A stretch of DNA of 64,000 nt from contig NW_019091392.1 of assembly GCF_001949145.1 (NCBI RefSeq), forward strand, positions 288,625 through 352,624, read 5' to 3'. Below are positions 41,070 to 53,790 of the stretch, one piece after another. The translations under genes were made by a program, and so were the position numbers. The stretch is from Acanthaster planci (taxonomy: Eukaryota > Echinodermata > Asteroidea > Valvatida > Acanthasteridae). Below the pieces are notes generated by a model. The model saw only the letters and a program-made list of their open reading frames with translations, did no database searches and had not been told where the DNA came from. The stretch's first letter is position 1; the number at the start of each line of letters is the position of its first letter.

Positions 41070-42478
41070 CTTTCTCAATTTATTCCAGCGGTGCTACCTA
41101 AAAACAACCATGTCACGAAGCTCATCATCAAGCACTTTCATCAGCAGTGCAGCCACCAAGGTCGACACATCACCTTGGGTACGATAAGGAACGAAGGCTA
41201 CTGGGTTCTTGGTGGCCAGAGGCAGATTACCAAGGTGATCCAAGACTGTGTGACATGCAAGAGGCTGAGAGGCAAGCATCAAGACCAGATCATGGCTGAT
41301 CTCCCAGAAGAGAGAGTCACGGTAGCACCGCCATTCACCTTCGTCGGTGTAGACGTTTTCGGCCCATTTGAAGTCTACAGCACGAAAACCAGAGGATGTA
41401 GTAGTCGTGCTAAGAGATGGGCTGCCCTGTTTACCTGCATGGTAACACAGGGTTTTCCACATCGAGGTCCTGGAAGCGATGGACAGTTCATGTTTCATCA
41501 ATGCCCTGAGACGTTTTTCTCCATCAGAGGTCCAGCCATGCAGATCCGTTCAGACTGTGGCACAAATTTTGTGGGTGCCTGCAATGAAATTGGACGACAG
41601 CTCCAAGATAAGGAACCTATCAAAAGGTATCTACTTACTCGGGGCTGTGAATGGGTTTTCAACCCACCCCATGCATCGCATATGGGCGGAGCTTGGTAGA
41701 GAATGATTGGCATTTCCCGCCGCATCCTAGAAGGTATTCTGCGAGATGTCAAGCCTAGTCAGCTCACCCATGAGGTCTTCACGACTCTTATGACGGAAGT
41801 TGCTGCCATTATCAATTCCCGACCATTACTACCAGACGGTAACACCCCAGAGCTACCCCTAAGCCTCTCGCCTAATGTGCTGCTCACGATGAAGCCATCG
41901 CAGGCGACAGCCCCAGAAGGACCATTTGATCCCAAAGATCTCACGAGGACCAAGTGGAGACGCGTCCAGCACCTATCCCACATGTTCTGGGACAAGTGGC
42001 AGAAAGACTACCTACCTTTGCTACAGAGACTACAGCAAAGTGGCAGCAGCTGAAGAGAGATATGAAGGAGGGGGATGTTGTCATCGTCAAAGGTGACTAC
42101 CAGCGAAACGACTGGCCTCTGGACAGGGTTGTTGGTGTAGAAGCAAGTGGAGACAGGCACATCAGGAAAGCCAGCGTGGAGATGGTAGCCATGGACCAGA
42201 GGAACCTGTTTCTACGACCAGCTCGGGAGTTGACAAAGAAGATGTTGTTGCGACCTATAAGTGACTTGGTTCTTTTGATTCCCTCGGAGTGACTGATCAC
42301 TGTGGTCCAACTGGACTCTACCAAATGCTGCTTAGACATGTAGGCACCACATATTAAGTGTGCACTAGTTGTTTTCGTATTTACTCTTCTGCTTGTTATG
42401 AACCATCCATATTGTTTTATTGTAACCTAATTATTTGTATGTTATTCACATTGTGATGATGGTATCACCACGGGGGAG
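41070..42478 (+). pseudogene. BEL/Pao integrase plus DUF5641, broken
   Basis: A zinc-binding head (HVTKLIIKHFHQQCSH, then CVTCKRLRG) precedes the RVE core with first Asp in FVGVDVFGPF and second in QIRSDCGTNFVGA. The third acidic position falls at the TAG 41697-41699, directly after GGAW and before RMIG. Between the first two lies a stretch (about 41456-41513) whose expected sequence MDSSCFINALRRF lies in another frame, so two compensating shifts occurred. Downstream come LMTEVAAIINSRPLL and MFWDKWQKDYLPLLQ, then after a shift near 42025 DVVIVKGDYQRNDWPLDRVV and RPARELTKK, ending TGA 42290. This is typical of BEL/Pao integrase and its DUF5641 tail. Confidence 0.9.
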
Positions 42479-42700
42479 TGTTATGTTCCCCCCTATATGG
42501 CGTAGTTGCGGTCCAAGTAGTACAGCGCCCTTCGTGGTCCTTGTAGTTTTTCACTAAAGTTGCACCGTCGTTCAATCACGCCAGGTTTTAACCAATTGTA
42601 GAGCCTGTTTTTCCATCATTTGTAGACCACTTTTTTCTATGAGCCTTACTCCAGTAAACAGCTGGTGAGTTTAAGATTCCGTTGATATTTGTATAAGTGA
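42479..42700 (+). repeat. probable start of the BEL/Pao 3' LTR
   Basis: ACGGGGGAG, a purine-rich tract, is followed by TGTTATGTTCCCCCC at 42479. TG after a polypurine tract shortly beyond the integrase gene is the expected LTR start. No second LTR is in the window, so the right end is unknown and the coordinate given is only the clearest part. Confidence 0.45.
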
Positions 42701-43854
42701 TTATTGTTTGTTATTTGATGAGTAATGTGTAGCGTAAATTTCAGGCACATTTTGCCGCCATAACTTCTGTATTGCATTGTTAATTTTCTTGTGCCTTGTG
42801 AAAACTTTCCCCGGATTTGGGTCTTAGAATTTTCCTTAATATCAAAGCGAGTTTCTCAGATGATGTGGTTGTAATGTTCAGTATTGTTTTCTGGTCAAGA
42901 AACAGTGGATATTTGGTCATTTTGTGTCTTTATATCGAGGATAATTGAATGTCACGTTAGCTAAGGAACTTAGTTTTTGTGTGCACTTGAGGCCTGCCTA
43001 AGTGCATGCACTCGCCATTTTTTTCCTTGATGTCATGAATATTCATAACCTAGATTCCGCATTTGGAATTAGTGTATCCTTATTTGGAAATTGCAGTAGC
43101 GTTGTCAGTTTACAGTGTATTTAGGAATAGTATGAAGACACTTCATCTTTTGGAGAGCACAGTTCTGTAAGAAAATTTTCATAGATTGTCTCATGTGACA
43201 TTTACAATATCTTGAAGACTTTTCGGGGTGATTTTATGCATTTGCCTTTGCGATTTACCAACCTTTCATTCATATTTTTATGTCTAATTTTTTAGTATTC
43301 AATCTCTTGCCAACCTGTGTAAATGCATGCAGATTGTTATTAGTACTTAGTGTGTTTTTCTTATGTTTCTTTATTTTATAGTTTTACCTCATGTGGTCCA
43401 CCCACGACTCAGAAATGCGAATAAAGTAGTCAAAGTTCACATATCCTGTACTAGTCAGAGGTTAACTTGTCGGAGAGAGGGCACCCTCGGTGCTCCATGT
43501 TCGTCATATGCAGCATTATATAAAATTAAGAATTCTTGGGGGCGGCATGACGTCACTTGGGGACTTTTAACATGTAGCAAAGGGGTAAATTTATTCGCCG
43601 TGCTGTGGAATATTGTGCAGAAATTCCAGTCGATATCTGATCTGAGAATTATTTATTCGATAGTCATACCAATAAGTATAACACAAAACAAATTCAGTGG
43701 ACTTCACATATTGGTTTCTGGTAGGTTGGTACTGGTACCATTTTATTTCCTGTTGTTCATCATTGATTTTTTACAGTAGTTATCTTAGTAATTTTAAGAA
43801 CTACTACAAGGATAATTACCGGAAGTTTATTAACTTTGAAATCAGTTAGAGGGC
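42701..43854. other. LTR continuation or non-coding DNA
   Basis: AT-rich, no gene recognised. A 138-codon frame at 43363-43779 has no known features. Confidence 0.4.
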
Positions 43855-44169
43855 CTAGAGGAAGGTCAGGAAGTGCCCAGGTAGAGAAGGTGATAGCTTT
43901 GGTAAAAGGAAATCCCGAAGCATTGCCATCACCTCATCAGCTGCCACATATAGGTTGGAAGTACAGTGGAAGCAGCATTGATCTGTGCATTTGGAGAGAA
44001 TAATGTGGCCTTTACGCTTGTCCATGTGCTTATGAATGAAGGCGTTTTCCTCTTGTAGTGCCAGATGTTGCCGCAGTTGCTTGGCAGAGGCATTTATTAC
44101 CTGCTTGGCCTCCTCATAATCACCATAGATGCCCCTCTCCATGCCACTTGGGATGTGTGTTACCGTCAA
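43855..44169 (-). CDS. unidentified open frame with Cys/His cluster, possible exon
   Basis: The 104-codon frame contains HKHMDKRKGHIILSKCTDQCC and FHCTSN, a possible metal site, preceded by a helix (YEEAKQVINASAKQLRQHLA). The composition is protein-like and differs from neighbours. It may be a fragment of a transposon protein or a real exon. I do not recognise the family. Confidence 0.35.
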   Translation of the reverse strand: MTVTHIPSGMERGIYGDYEEAKQVINASAKQLRQHLALQEENAFIHKHMDKRKGHIILSKCTDQCCFHCTSNLYVAADEVMAMLRDFLLPKLSPSLPGHFLTFL

Positions 44170-45751
44170 AGGCTGTTGACAGTCACATCAGAGAGGTAGC
44201 GCTCCAGACGGGACATGGACAGGTTGAACACCTGGTGCTCCTTTTGTCGTTTTTCCTCCTCAGACAGGTTGTTCTGCACACATGGTGGTCTATCCTTTCC
44301 TGGGGGCAAGAAATTACATGAAGTTCAGAAAAAAAATGCACATTATAACCTTAAATGGAAAGGTTTATTATGTAAGTGTGCTCACGTTTTAACAGAGGTC
44401 TTAGAAAACCCACAAGGAAAAGAAAGTGTAACTTGTAAAGATACCGCATTAATGCATAAATCAGGAAATGACATATTAACTCCCGATAACTGATGGATAA
44501 AAAAATTGAGTCATCCGGATTTTGAACCATCGAAAGTTTATGGTCTTGCCCACAAGTACAAGCAGCCCTACACACCCCCGCCTTGGCTATTGAAATTATA
44601 AGTAGTTATTTATTTAACAATCATCAGTTTCCCCAGACTTCATTTTTTTTTCACTTAAATTTCTGTTCTAATGGTAAATATGAACCACCAAAACTGTGTA
44701 CATGTATCTTTATAGTTTTGTTGCGTTCCCTAAAAATCAAATTGATGGTAGCGTGGACTTTTCTAGTGTCTAGGGGATGTGATATTTGGGGTAAACAATT
44801 TATTATAAGGTGGACGGGAAACAAGGGGTTTGGGTGACAGTCAAAGTGTCTAGTTGGTTTATTGCTCTCACTTCTCTTCACCAAAGTTCAATGTGGGTTC
44901 GAAGAAGGCGTAGCTTAACATAATACAACACACAAAAGGCAAAGTTATAGAGAGGCGAAGTTGTATACAAGTGTAACTGAACTACGTTTTGGCAGGACCA
45001 TTGGCAATGCAAGTCAGACAGAGTGGGTACGGTGCGTGTGTGTAGCATTGCACAACCAGGCTACACTCATCGGGCCGGGCCGTGGTGGGAGCTGTCCCCG
45101 GCCACCACGGTGACTAGCAATGGCTGGACGGGGCCAGTGCCGGTATGTACCAACCGCACTGCTGCTCAGACCGCAATGCGTTGAGCGCAATGATAAAATC
45201 ACCGCACTGTGTACCATTGGTTCAGCGTAGAGATGGGGAGGACTGGACTAGTTAGCAGGACAAGGGTGGCGAGGGACATGGTGGTTTCTCACCCGGCAAT
45301 CAGTTCGGACGTAGCGGTGATGGGCCGCTACGGCTCTTACGAGCACCCTGGGCTAGTTCGTACCGCTCTTGCATCGGTCCAAGCTAAGCTAGCTGGCCAT
45401 TCATATGGTTACATTTCTTCACCATAAGAATGGTTACTATCGTACTTCTCTCGGAAAGGGTCCAACCACTGCACTAGGTTGGGTTCCGCTCTCGCAACAA
45501 GAGTTTGGTCCGCCGCACCTGACCGACGAGCTAGGGAATACCTGCTCTATTTATAGGATTCTAGAGGTTTAGAAATTAACAAAATATGAGCGTCGCTGAA
45601 CAGCTTAACCAATGAACATCTTCATTTCAAAGGTCACACGACTTCCTGCTAGAGTTGTGTGCAAGAATCTAAATGTAGTGTGTAAAAAGGTAAAATACAG
45701 AATAAGAAGTCACATGTACAAAGTGTAGAGCTGGGTGCATGGGAGTGCTTA
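44170..45751. other. no gene recognised
   Basis: Includes a GC-rich patch at 45060-45540 with a 72-codon frame of no known type. The rest is AT-rich and featureless to my eye. Confidence 0.45.
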
Positions 45752-46543
45752 GGCCCGCTTCAAACGTCAAACTTCTGCCGTGTCTAATTCAATTAATTGC
45801 GATCGACATAAATGCGGAAGAAGTTTGGCAGTTGCTTCAAACATCGGTTTTCTGTTGACCTTAATGCAAAATTACAACATGGTGGACCGAGAAAGAATGA
45901 TATTGCGACATATTCTCATTGCGAGAACAAGACGCTTTTTCTTGCAACGATCAGTACTACCCAATGTTATTGCAACAAGGAGAGTTCTAATCGTACGTTC
46001 GCTTGTCCTGCTACTCCTCCTTTCCAGGGAAAATGTTACAAGACCCCAGTCTTGTCAACAGCTAAATGCGAACTCAGAGAAACTTGGATTCAAAAGGGCA
46101 TTCTGTGTTTCAAAAGGAACCTTTGAATTCTTCCTGTCACACATAAGCATGATTTGAAGCGGAAAACAATGACAGAAAATCCCCATATCTCGAAGGCACA
46201 AGTTTGGAATTTGTCTTTACAGACTAGCCAGAGGTGACTACAATTATAAAGTTGCGGATATGACAGGTGTTGGTGCGCCGCCATCTTGTTTTAACGCCGC
46301 AACGAAAACAGTTGTTGTCGGCACATGATGTTCTGAGTTGGGACGTTTAAATTGAATTAGACACGGCAGAAATTCGACGTTTAAAGTGTGCCGCTCTTCT
46401 GCCTTTAAAAGCAGCAAGACCTGTCGAACTTTCGGCACAAAGACGGCAATTGCTTCAAACGTCGAATTTTTGCCATGTCTAATTCAAACTTTGGGTCATT
46501 ATTTGAATTAGACACGGCAGAAGTTTGACGTTTGAAGCGGGCC
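45752..46543. mobile_element. PIF/Harbinger-like MITE (792 bp)
   Basis: The left end GGCCCGCTTCAAACGTCAAA continues to TGCCGTGTCTAATTCAA. The right end is the inverse (TTGAATTAGACACGGCA to TTTGACGTTTGAAGCGGGCC), about 42 bp. Both ends are flanked by TTA (45749-45751 and 46544-46546), fitting the 3-bp TWA duplication of PIF/Harbinger elements. Two further inverted copies of the end sequence lie inside near the right end (46335-46400 and 46440-46495). The internal frames (104 and 125 codons) show no nuclease motif I can name. Confidence 0.8.
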
Positions 46544-47973
46544 TTACCCGGTCGTCTTTGGTGAATGATTGACAGTTACAAAGTCTGAGGTTTCTGAACA
46601 TAAGCATTCCAGGGAACCTTACTACGCACAACCATGCAGCCACGTAGAGGGTAATTTCGACATGCCAAAGTGAGCAGAGAAAACACAAGGACAAAGGGGT
46701 GAAGGAACACGCGATCACGCCAGGGTACAGCATGAATAACTTAATACAAAATTAGCGTCTCTGCTACATGTCCATAATGCATAGCTAAGCTAAAGAAGAG
46801 ACCGCGCAAAACTAGGGGGCGCTAGAATTCCAAGATTTGTAGGTGCGCAACAGTTCTTTCATGTCATTTGTTCAGTTTGCGCACAGCGCAACGTGCCAAG
46901 CATTGTGCTCACTCTGGCTTATCTGTGGTCCGGTTTTCTGTTCGGTAAAATGGTCTTTCTCTTTAATCGCTTGTGGGAGCACATTTTGCATTTCAAAATG
47001 TTCGAGCATTTCTTTTGTCGAAAGTCTAAAGTGATCGGACAGTTGGCATGTGAGCGGTGCACACACACACACGGCATACACAAAGCTGCATTAATTGTTG
47101 GTCAGATTGCCACCATGCATGCAGAATAAGTGAATGACTGCAAGGGTGCACCACTACAAATAAATTCCCATAGATAGCAGTGATAAATCCCAATACTTCA
47201 AAAATATTTTTAAAATTCAACTCTCACAGGTGTTCAGGCTGCACAGAAAAATGATGTTCCACATGTCTTTCATTTTCCCTTCAATTTTCGGGGGTTGACC
47301 AATGAATTTTGAGAAATTTTCACCAGAATCAGATCACCCCTAAAATGAAGAAATGTCCCTGTCAAGAAAAGTAGCCATTTTGAAAAACCATCCTGCTGCA
47401 AAATGGCTCAAATAGTGCGACTCTCGGACCTGAATGCATCCAAATTGCTCAGAATTGTAAGCCCTGAGTCCGGCCCCGAAGTCCAGTCTCATATTTCTTC
47501 AATTCCCCAGTTCCTTGGCTCTCAGGACCCTCTAGTATAGAATATTTTGAGTCTATAACTTTTATTAATGAGCTTGGCAGACATATTTTTGGCCTAAATA
47601 CAAGGGTGCACCCTGCAAGCGCGGTGGCTGCTATTGGGCCGGGATATGGTAGCTTGCTGTAGTCTTGGTTTCAAGACGTTAGTGCTTGATAGCGGACACC
47701 GTGCATAGTGCGCCCCTTAACGGCTCATAATTAGTCTGTGCGTCAGCTCGCACTAACGTCTTGGGAATCTTGCAGCAGCGTTTTAGCTTGTTCTTTATTT
47801 TTCCCTCGGCTTTCCAAGGGAACCAATCAGCACTCGCTAAATTGCATGCATAAACAATTTCGACTACCTCAATAATACACCGTGGTAAGGTCACATGCAT
47901 CATGGCTGTCTGCAGTCTCTTTAACACAGCCACGACAACACAGACGTTTGTATGGTATGCCCTCCCCAGGTAA
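46544..47973. other. non-coding stretch, nothing recognised
   Basis: Only short frames. A region at 47220-47620 looks like a diverged copy of 49370-49640 (shared GGGTTGACCAAT/GGGTTAACCAAT, AAATCACCCC, AGCCATTTT in order). Confidence 0.45.
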
Positions 47974-48306
47974 CTAAAACATCCTTAGAGACCATGCAAA
48001 CCTTAACCTTTGAGGATGGAGTACCCGAACTGCAAGTTGGTTGTCGTTTCTTGCTGCACGTGTAGGTTTATTTGCCGCTTGTGTGAGTAGCTTGGACTCG
48101 GGCAGCACCCTCATTGGGATGTGAGTCGCAAAAAAAAGAGAATGTATTCCTTGAGTGGTGTCAGACGATTTCGTTTTCCCAATTTTTTTGCCACAGATAT
48201 CGCAAACATGATGCGATGCAGCAAAACTGTAGTCCCACACGATATCTTTTAGAAGAGTGGAAATTTCATGTCTAGTATGGAGTGTAAAATATGTCTTACA
48301 TGTCAC
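47974..48306 (-). CDS. unidentified frame with CxxC motif, possible exon
   Basis: The 110-codon frame contains HHVCDICGKKIGKTKSSDTT, half of a zinc-finger-like pair, after WDYSFAASH. I cannot name a family. It could be part of a transposon gene or a host exon. No convincing splice sites were fixed. Confidence 0.3.
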   Translation of the reverse strand: MTCKTYFTLHTRHEISTLLKDIVWDYSFAASHHVCDICGKKIGKTKSSDTTQGIHSLFFATHIPMRVLPESKLLTQAANKPTRAARNDNQLAVRVLHPQRLRFAWSLRMF

Positions 48307-51300
48307 TAATCCCTTCCCACAAACCAGACACTATTGACAGGGTACTTGCTCGAGTGAAGCCGCCATGTTGTTTGAACTTCAAAGTACATGTACATAATTA
48401 TAATACCAAGCTACAAACATTTAAAAAGATCGGTAATTTGCATACAACTGCCACACCCCCATTCCTGCAAGATTAAAAAACTTTCGGTTAAGCGGGTGTA
48501 ATTGTGTGGGCATTTCGAGTTCATAGAGGTCTTTCTGTATATGTACATAAAAGCATTCTTTCGGCGGGAGTGAAAACATATTTTCGAATGACTTTGAGTT
48601 GTCAAGAAATTACTGTACTCGTTAGTTATGCGCAGGTGAGGATTACAGGGTGCCTGCATATGAGGGTGAATCCAAATACCTTGAATTGATACTTGTTTGG
48701 CATAAAATGTATAAAGAAAAACACCAACGTGTTTTCTGTGAACAGAATTTTGTTTCAAAAATTTTAATTTGATTTTGTGTTGATCACACATAATTTTAAG
48801 ATCGAAATGTTTACATCATACATGTACTTATATAAACATTTGTTTGAGATTCTATAAGTATATCAAGGCTTACCTGGAAGTGTATCAAACAGGTACACTG
48901 AAGACAGGGACTTGGTGACTTGACCCCAGAGCCGTTAGATAGGGTTCACAGATGAGTGACCTGGGCAGTAAGATGTTATCACAAGACCGTCAAGGTTGGC
49001 GTCCCGAAAGAGTCGTCCATAGAAGTGCTCCTTGACAGGATGATTTATGTTGAAATCACAGCCCCCATCAACAAAAAGAACCAGCAATGCCACCATGTCG
49101 CGAACCAAGGGAAGATATCCCCTTTGTGGCTTTTAATCGTTACGTCATCGTGTGGCCCTCTGTTCACTATGAAGGCTGGTCCGACTTCGGGATGCCTGAA
49201 GAAAAACAATTACATGCACTTGCACATAAACGCCGGATTTTAGAACCTCTAAGGGTACAGTCCACTAATTCAAGCCCCACTGAAAACAGTGTAAAATCAG
49301 CACTGTTCAGGGCCCAATAACACGCAGGCCAACATCCCTAAGATTTCTGAAACACAAATGAAATTCTTGTCTGCTCACTAATCTTTCAATTTCTTTTCAA
49401 TTTTTTTGTGGGTTAACCAATTATATTTTTAATTATTCCCACAAAACAAAATCACCCCCCAAAAAGTGATTTTTCCGGAGTTTGACTGCAGCCATTTTTC
49501 AACTGTAGTTTTTAGCCATTCTGCTCTCATATGAAATCTCAAAGACCCAGGGAGTTGATCCTGGCAATGATTCACACAATCTCACCATTTTGGGGGCCAA
49601 ACAATTTCCTTTTTCAAAAGATACTGCGGGGGCACTTTTAATGCTTATGAGCTAGCCAGAAATTCTCAATTGATTTAGTGGTCTGCACCAATAAACGTAT
49701 GGCATTATTGTTGACTCTATGACATTACAAACTTCATTTTAAATACATGTAGAAGTTCAAAATGTGTCTACATTGATACTTGCAATGCATCCTCCTTTCC
49801 TCCGAACCAGAAAGTGCAGAAGTGTTTTTTTATTTCACTCTAAATTTGTTCAAAACATGTATATTTCCCATCAATACAAAAGATGAATTTTCATTTAGTT
49901 TTGTAGTACTTTTATTCTTGTATGGTGTTCTGATTGCTAGCTACATGTATGTAGTAGGCTAGTTTAAATAATTTGTGGCTTATCCTTTTACTTTATAATA
50001 ACAACGTGCTGAAGTTTGATTAGCCACTTCGAGGAACAAACGTGACTGTTGATACGTAAGGGCAGGCCCTATACGTACATACACGTGTCTGTAGACAGAC
50101 GTACGGACGAGACTGCCCGTCCAACAGACAGACCGCCCGACAGACAGACAGACTACAAGTGCACTGTGGGGATTTTTGTCCTGAACAAAGTGCACATTTC
50201 ATGTGGTTACAATCACACTTTGTGGGGTTTCTGGTCTCAACAAGGTGGGGTTATCACATAAGAGAATACAGACACTTTGTGGGGCAACTTTCTTTGAAGG
50301 ATATACTTGGTAAAGTTACACTGCACAGTGGTTTAAACCATATTTAACCCAGACATCAGTAGATATCGCGAAAACCCGCTTAAACTCCTAAAACTATATC
50401 AAACCTGTTCAAACATCATCTCCAAATACAGAAAACTAGGTTGAGAAGATCTAAACTGGAGACCGAAACGTTCAAAAACGGGAGCAAAATCTGAAAGAGA
50501 GTGCTACTTATGCATAGCGCCCTCTTCGGCTGTGTTTGCACAAACATTTCCATTGTTTGTTCTGCTGTACCGGTGCAGTATTAAAACAATCTTTGTTGTT
50601 GATTTGGGGTTAAATAAAGATTAAACAAAGGTTTTAGTGATTTGAATATACATTTGTATGGGTACTTTTTCATTTTTTGTTTATGTCGGTTTCGTACCCC
50701 AATTTAAAAGCCAGTCAAATACTGAAATAAATTGTTGAGTTTAGTTTTCTGATAATATTATGTCTTCATGAAATGAATGGAATACCTACTGGAGTTCCTT
50801 TTGCCTCACTGAAGGAAGTAATTAAATGGCTTGATTTGATTTCATTTATTCACCATTCTACAAAATATTAGTATAAAAAAAAATTCAAGAAAAGCAAACT
50901 CAAAGATTCCCAAAAGTGGAAATAGTAGAATTGCGGAAATCATTTTACAATAGCCTCATGTAAACATCAATTTTTTTTTCTTTTTATGTGATTTAAAACA
51001 AAGTAACTGAGTTTGGGATGCTCCATTTTCCACGGCTTCTACTCTCAACTAATCTAATATCGCGTCCGTTTGCCAGGTCCCACTTCATCTAGGGGATTAA
51101 CTCTCAGCTGAGTGTGAACATCAGCTTCAGCCTTTTTAGACAAGCCTCGGCAACAGTAATTGATGATGTGTCATTTGTTTTGGAGATGGCTCTTTCTCCA
51201 AAATTAGAAATGACTCATCAAAGAAAATTTCTTGAATGCTGGGGGGGGCAGTGATTTGTTCAATTTAATACATTTCTCCCTCAGTGCTTTTAGTTGCTTG

Positions 51301-51949
51301 GGAATGTACAGTTCTGTGAACTTTCCCTTTAGGTTGTAGTCTGCTATAATTTCTCCAGCTACTGAGTGTGGCCTCTTGTTGTGCCCGATCATCCTGTCTT
51401 AATTTAGGTATTTATGGCAGATTTCATCATTAGAGAGTTCAATCTTCCTGGCCTTTGAAGACTGAAAAATGTAGCTTTGCAAATTGAGGGGTTCTTGTAA
51501 GGATGGCTACCTGTGGGTTGGTTTCAGGTGGGAAAAGTTCTGGGAAATAAAGCTCTACTGAGTAACGATAAAGCCATTAATGTCTTCTCTACATTACAAT
51601 GACAGCTCAATGACCTTTTGTCTGTTTTGGGGGTTAGTTTATTTTTGTTTTTTGACTGGACAAAAATCGGTCCAAGATGAAACTACATGTACTGGTGTAT
51701 CTGGCTTCCCCTGAAGAAAACATGTCTGGTTGGCTGGTAAACAGTGTCTACTGTTTTCTCTCTGCTCACATACTGTGCTCCATCCCGGTTAGTGGTCGGT
51801 CTGTCTGTCTGTCGGTCCGTCGGTCGATTGGCTATCACAGATGACTTGCACCTGCCTGGCTTATGTCCTTTGCTTTTGGTGTAAAAGTGCACATGCGCAT
51901 GAATTAAAATCATATCTCTAATTTTGTTATTGTTTTCAGGACTCAAGAC
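48307..51949. other. non-coding stretch, no gene recognised
   Basis: Contains CAGACAGAC-type simple sequence at 50095-50155 and its inverse at 51795-51835. Frames of 60-95 codons show no known domain. Confidence 0.45.
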
Positions 51950-52110
51950 TGAGGACATGGTATCAAGCAGACTGGGTTAGATTGGGGGCATGGCATCTAG
52001 CAGACTGAGATAGACTGAGGACGTGGCAATTAGCAGACTGGAATATAGGGACATGGCAATTAGCAGACTGGAATAGAGGGACATGGTATTTAGCAGACTG
52101 GGATTGACTG
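51950..52110. repeat. minisatellite, about five 29-35-bp units
   Basis: Units follow ACATGGCAATTAGCAGACTG with GGA/GGT-type ends, at about 51956, 51989, 52021, 52050 and 52081. Confidence 0.8.
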
Positions 52111-52889
52111 AACGACAGGGTGCTACCTGATTAAAGCAACCACATAGATGATGTATCTTGTACCCTTTGCTAACTGGAAAACAATGTTGATCACTGAAAT
52201 GCAGTAACATATTTATAGCCAGACTTGTCTAAGAACAGAACAGAGAATATCTCTGTATTAACCAGGATTTTTAAACAACTTTTGTTTTAAACAAAAAAAC
52301 AGGCTTTTCTAGATGAAACCTTTCACTATTTCAAAAACTTGATCTGGTATTCACAACAACAGTGGGGATCGTATTTATGGTTAAAAATGCAAATCACTGA
52401 AATGCTATCTTATTTTTAAGCCAGGCTTTTCTAAACAAGCAACAAAAAGGTGAATACCTCTGCATTTACCAGGATTTCTTATATCTTTGGTAAATATGTA
52501 GAAAACCCCCCTTTTACAATTTGAAAAACTTTATCTGTCATTCAAATGATAAAAGTAGGGATTACAATTTTTCACAAAAGTCTCCTCATTGTCCTTAAGT
52601 TCTCATTTTGTGGCATGGTCCTGTGCATTTTTGACCAGTAAAAATGGAATAAAATGCACTTCCAAAAAACAGAAGTGCAAGAGTGTTCCCTGAATCATGT
52701 GAAAGTTTTTTTGCCATTTCAAGTTACTGGGGTCAGAATAACTGAAAGGCCAGGTTATTATTTAGAAAACCAACAAAATGACCCAGCCATTTGCACATAA
52801 AAAGATGGAAAAATGAGAGCTTATCTGTCTGTTTGACAAGAGTACTGAGGGTTTTCGCATTTTTTTGTACTTTTGAACAACTAAGTCAT
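52111..52889. other. non-coding stretch, nothing recognised
   Basis: AT-rich. Two loosely similar 200-bp segments (52150-52350 and 52360-52560) share ATCACTGAAATGC, GCCAG(A/G)CTT and ACCAGGATTT. No gene. Confidence 0.45.
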
Positions 52890-53790
52890 CATCACATCAA
52901 GTCATTTTTCATATATAACTCTCAAGTTATCTGCAAAGTTTCAACCTGATAGAACGTATACTTCAGGAGATATAGGGCCTTAAGATACGTTTAATGTCAC
53001 GTGACTGGTCTCCTGATGACATCATGATCAGAAGATGTCAATATTCCTCTAAAGCACTCCCTCTTCAAGGTTTCTGCAAGATTTGAACCCGATTGAACAT
53101 GTACCTCGCGAGATAAAGGGCCTTAAAGAGTGCACATTTAATGTCATGTGACTTGTCTCCCGATGACGTAATCTGCACAGCAGGTCCACATTCATCTGTA
53201 ACACTTTCCTTTCTAGTTTTCTACGAAATTTAAACGAGATAGAACATGTCCTTTAGGAGATAAAAGGCTTAGAAGTTCATGCCAAGTCAAAAAACGTGCA
53301 CAAACCTACGGGGAAAATAAAATATTCAGAAATCAGTATAAAATAAGTTGATGACGTCATCATGACGATATCATTTTCAATAAATCTTGCATGAGGGTCT
53401 TTGTTCACTATCACTTTGTCAACGATCCAATATTGCAAAGTTACCAAAATTGTGGCTTGAAAACGTGTACTAAGTCAATGGGCCATAAACTCATTTGCAG
53501 AGAAATCAATTACAAATAACTTGGTGACGTCATCATGACGTAATTATTTTAGTATTATCTTTGCCTTAAGGTCTGTGCTTGGTATAACTTTGATGAGGAT
53601 CAAAGATAGTCAAGTTACCAAAACAAAGCCTTGAAACCGTGTACAAAGTCAATGGGCTGAAATAAATATTAAAAAACCAATAAAAAATCACTTGATGGCG
53701 TCATCATGACGTCATTCTTCTAGGCACATCTTTGAAGGAAGGTCCTTCAATGATGGAAGTTTGATGAAGATCCGAAGTTGCAAAAGGACC
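52890..53790. repeat. family A units followed by family B units
   Basis: 52890-53300 repeats the ~150-bp unit of 240-1010 (CTTCAGGAGATATAGGGC, TTTAATGTCACGTGAC). 53280-53790 repeats the ~175-bp unit of the right end (GTGTACAAAGTCAATGGGC, TGACGTCATCATGACGT). The two families thus adjoin here as they do near 62500. Confidence 0.75.

Noticed and set aside
45780-46157. 125-codon frame in the Harbinger-like element as a transposase
   Set aside because: No nuclease or DNA-binding motif recognised; overlapping frames are equally open.
50095-51835. CAGACAGAC and GTCTGTCTG tracts as an inverted repeat of an element
   Set aside because: Simple sequence explains both; no matching flanks or duplications.
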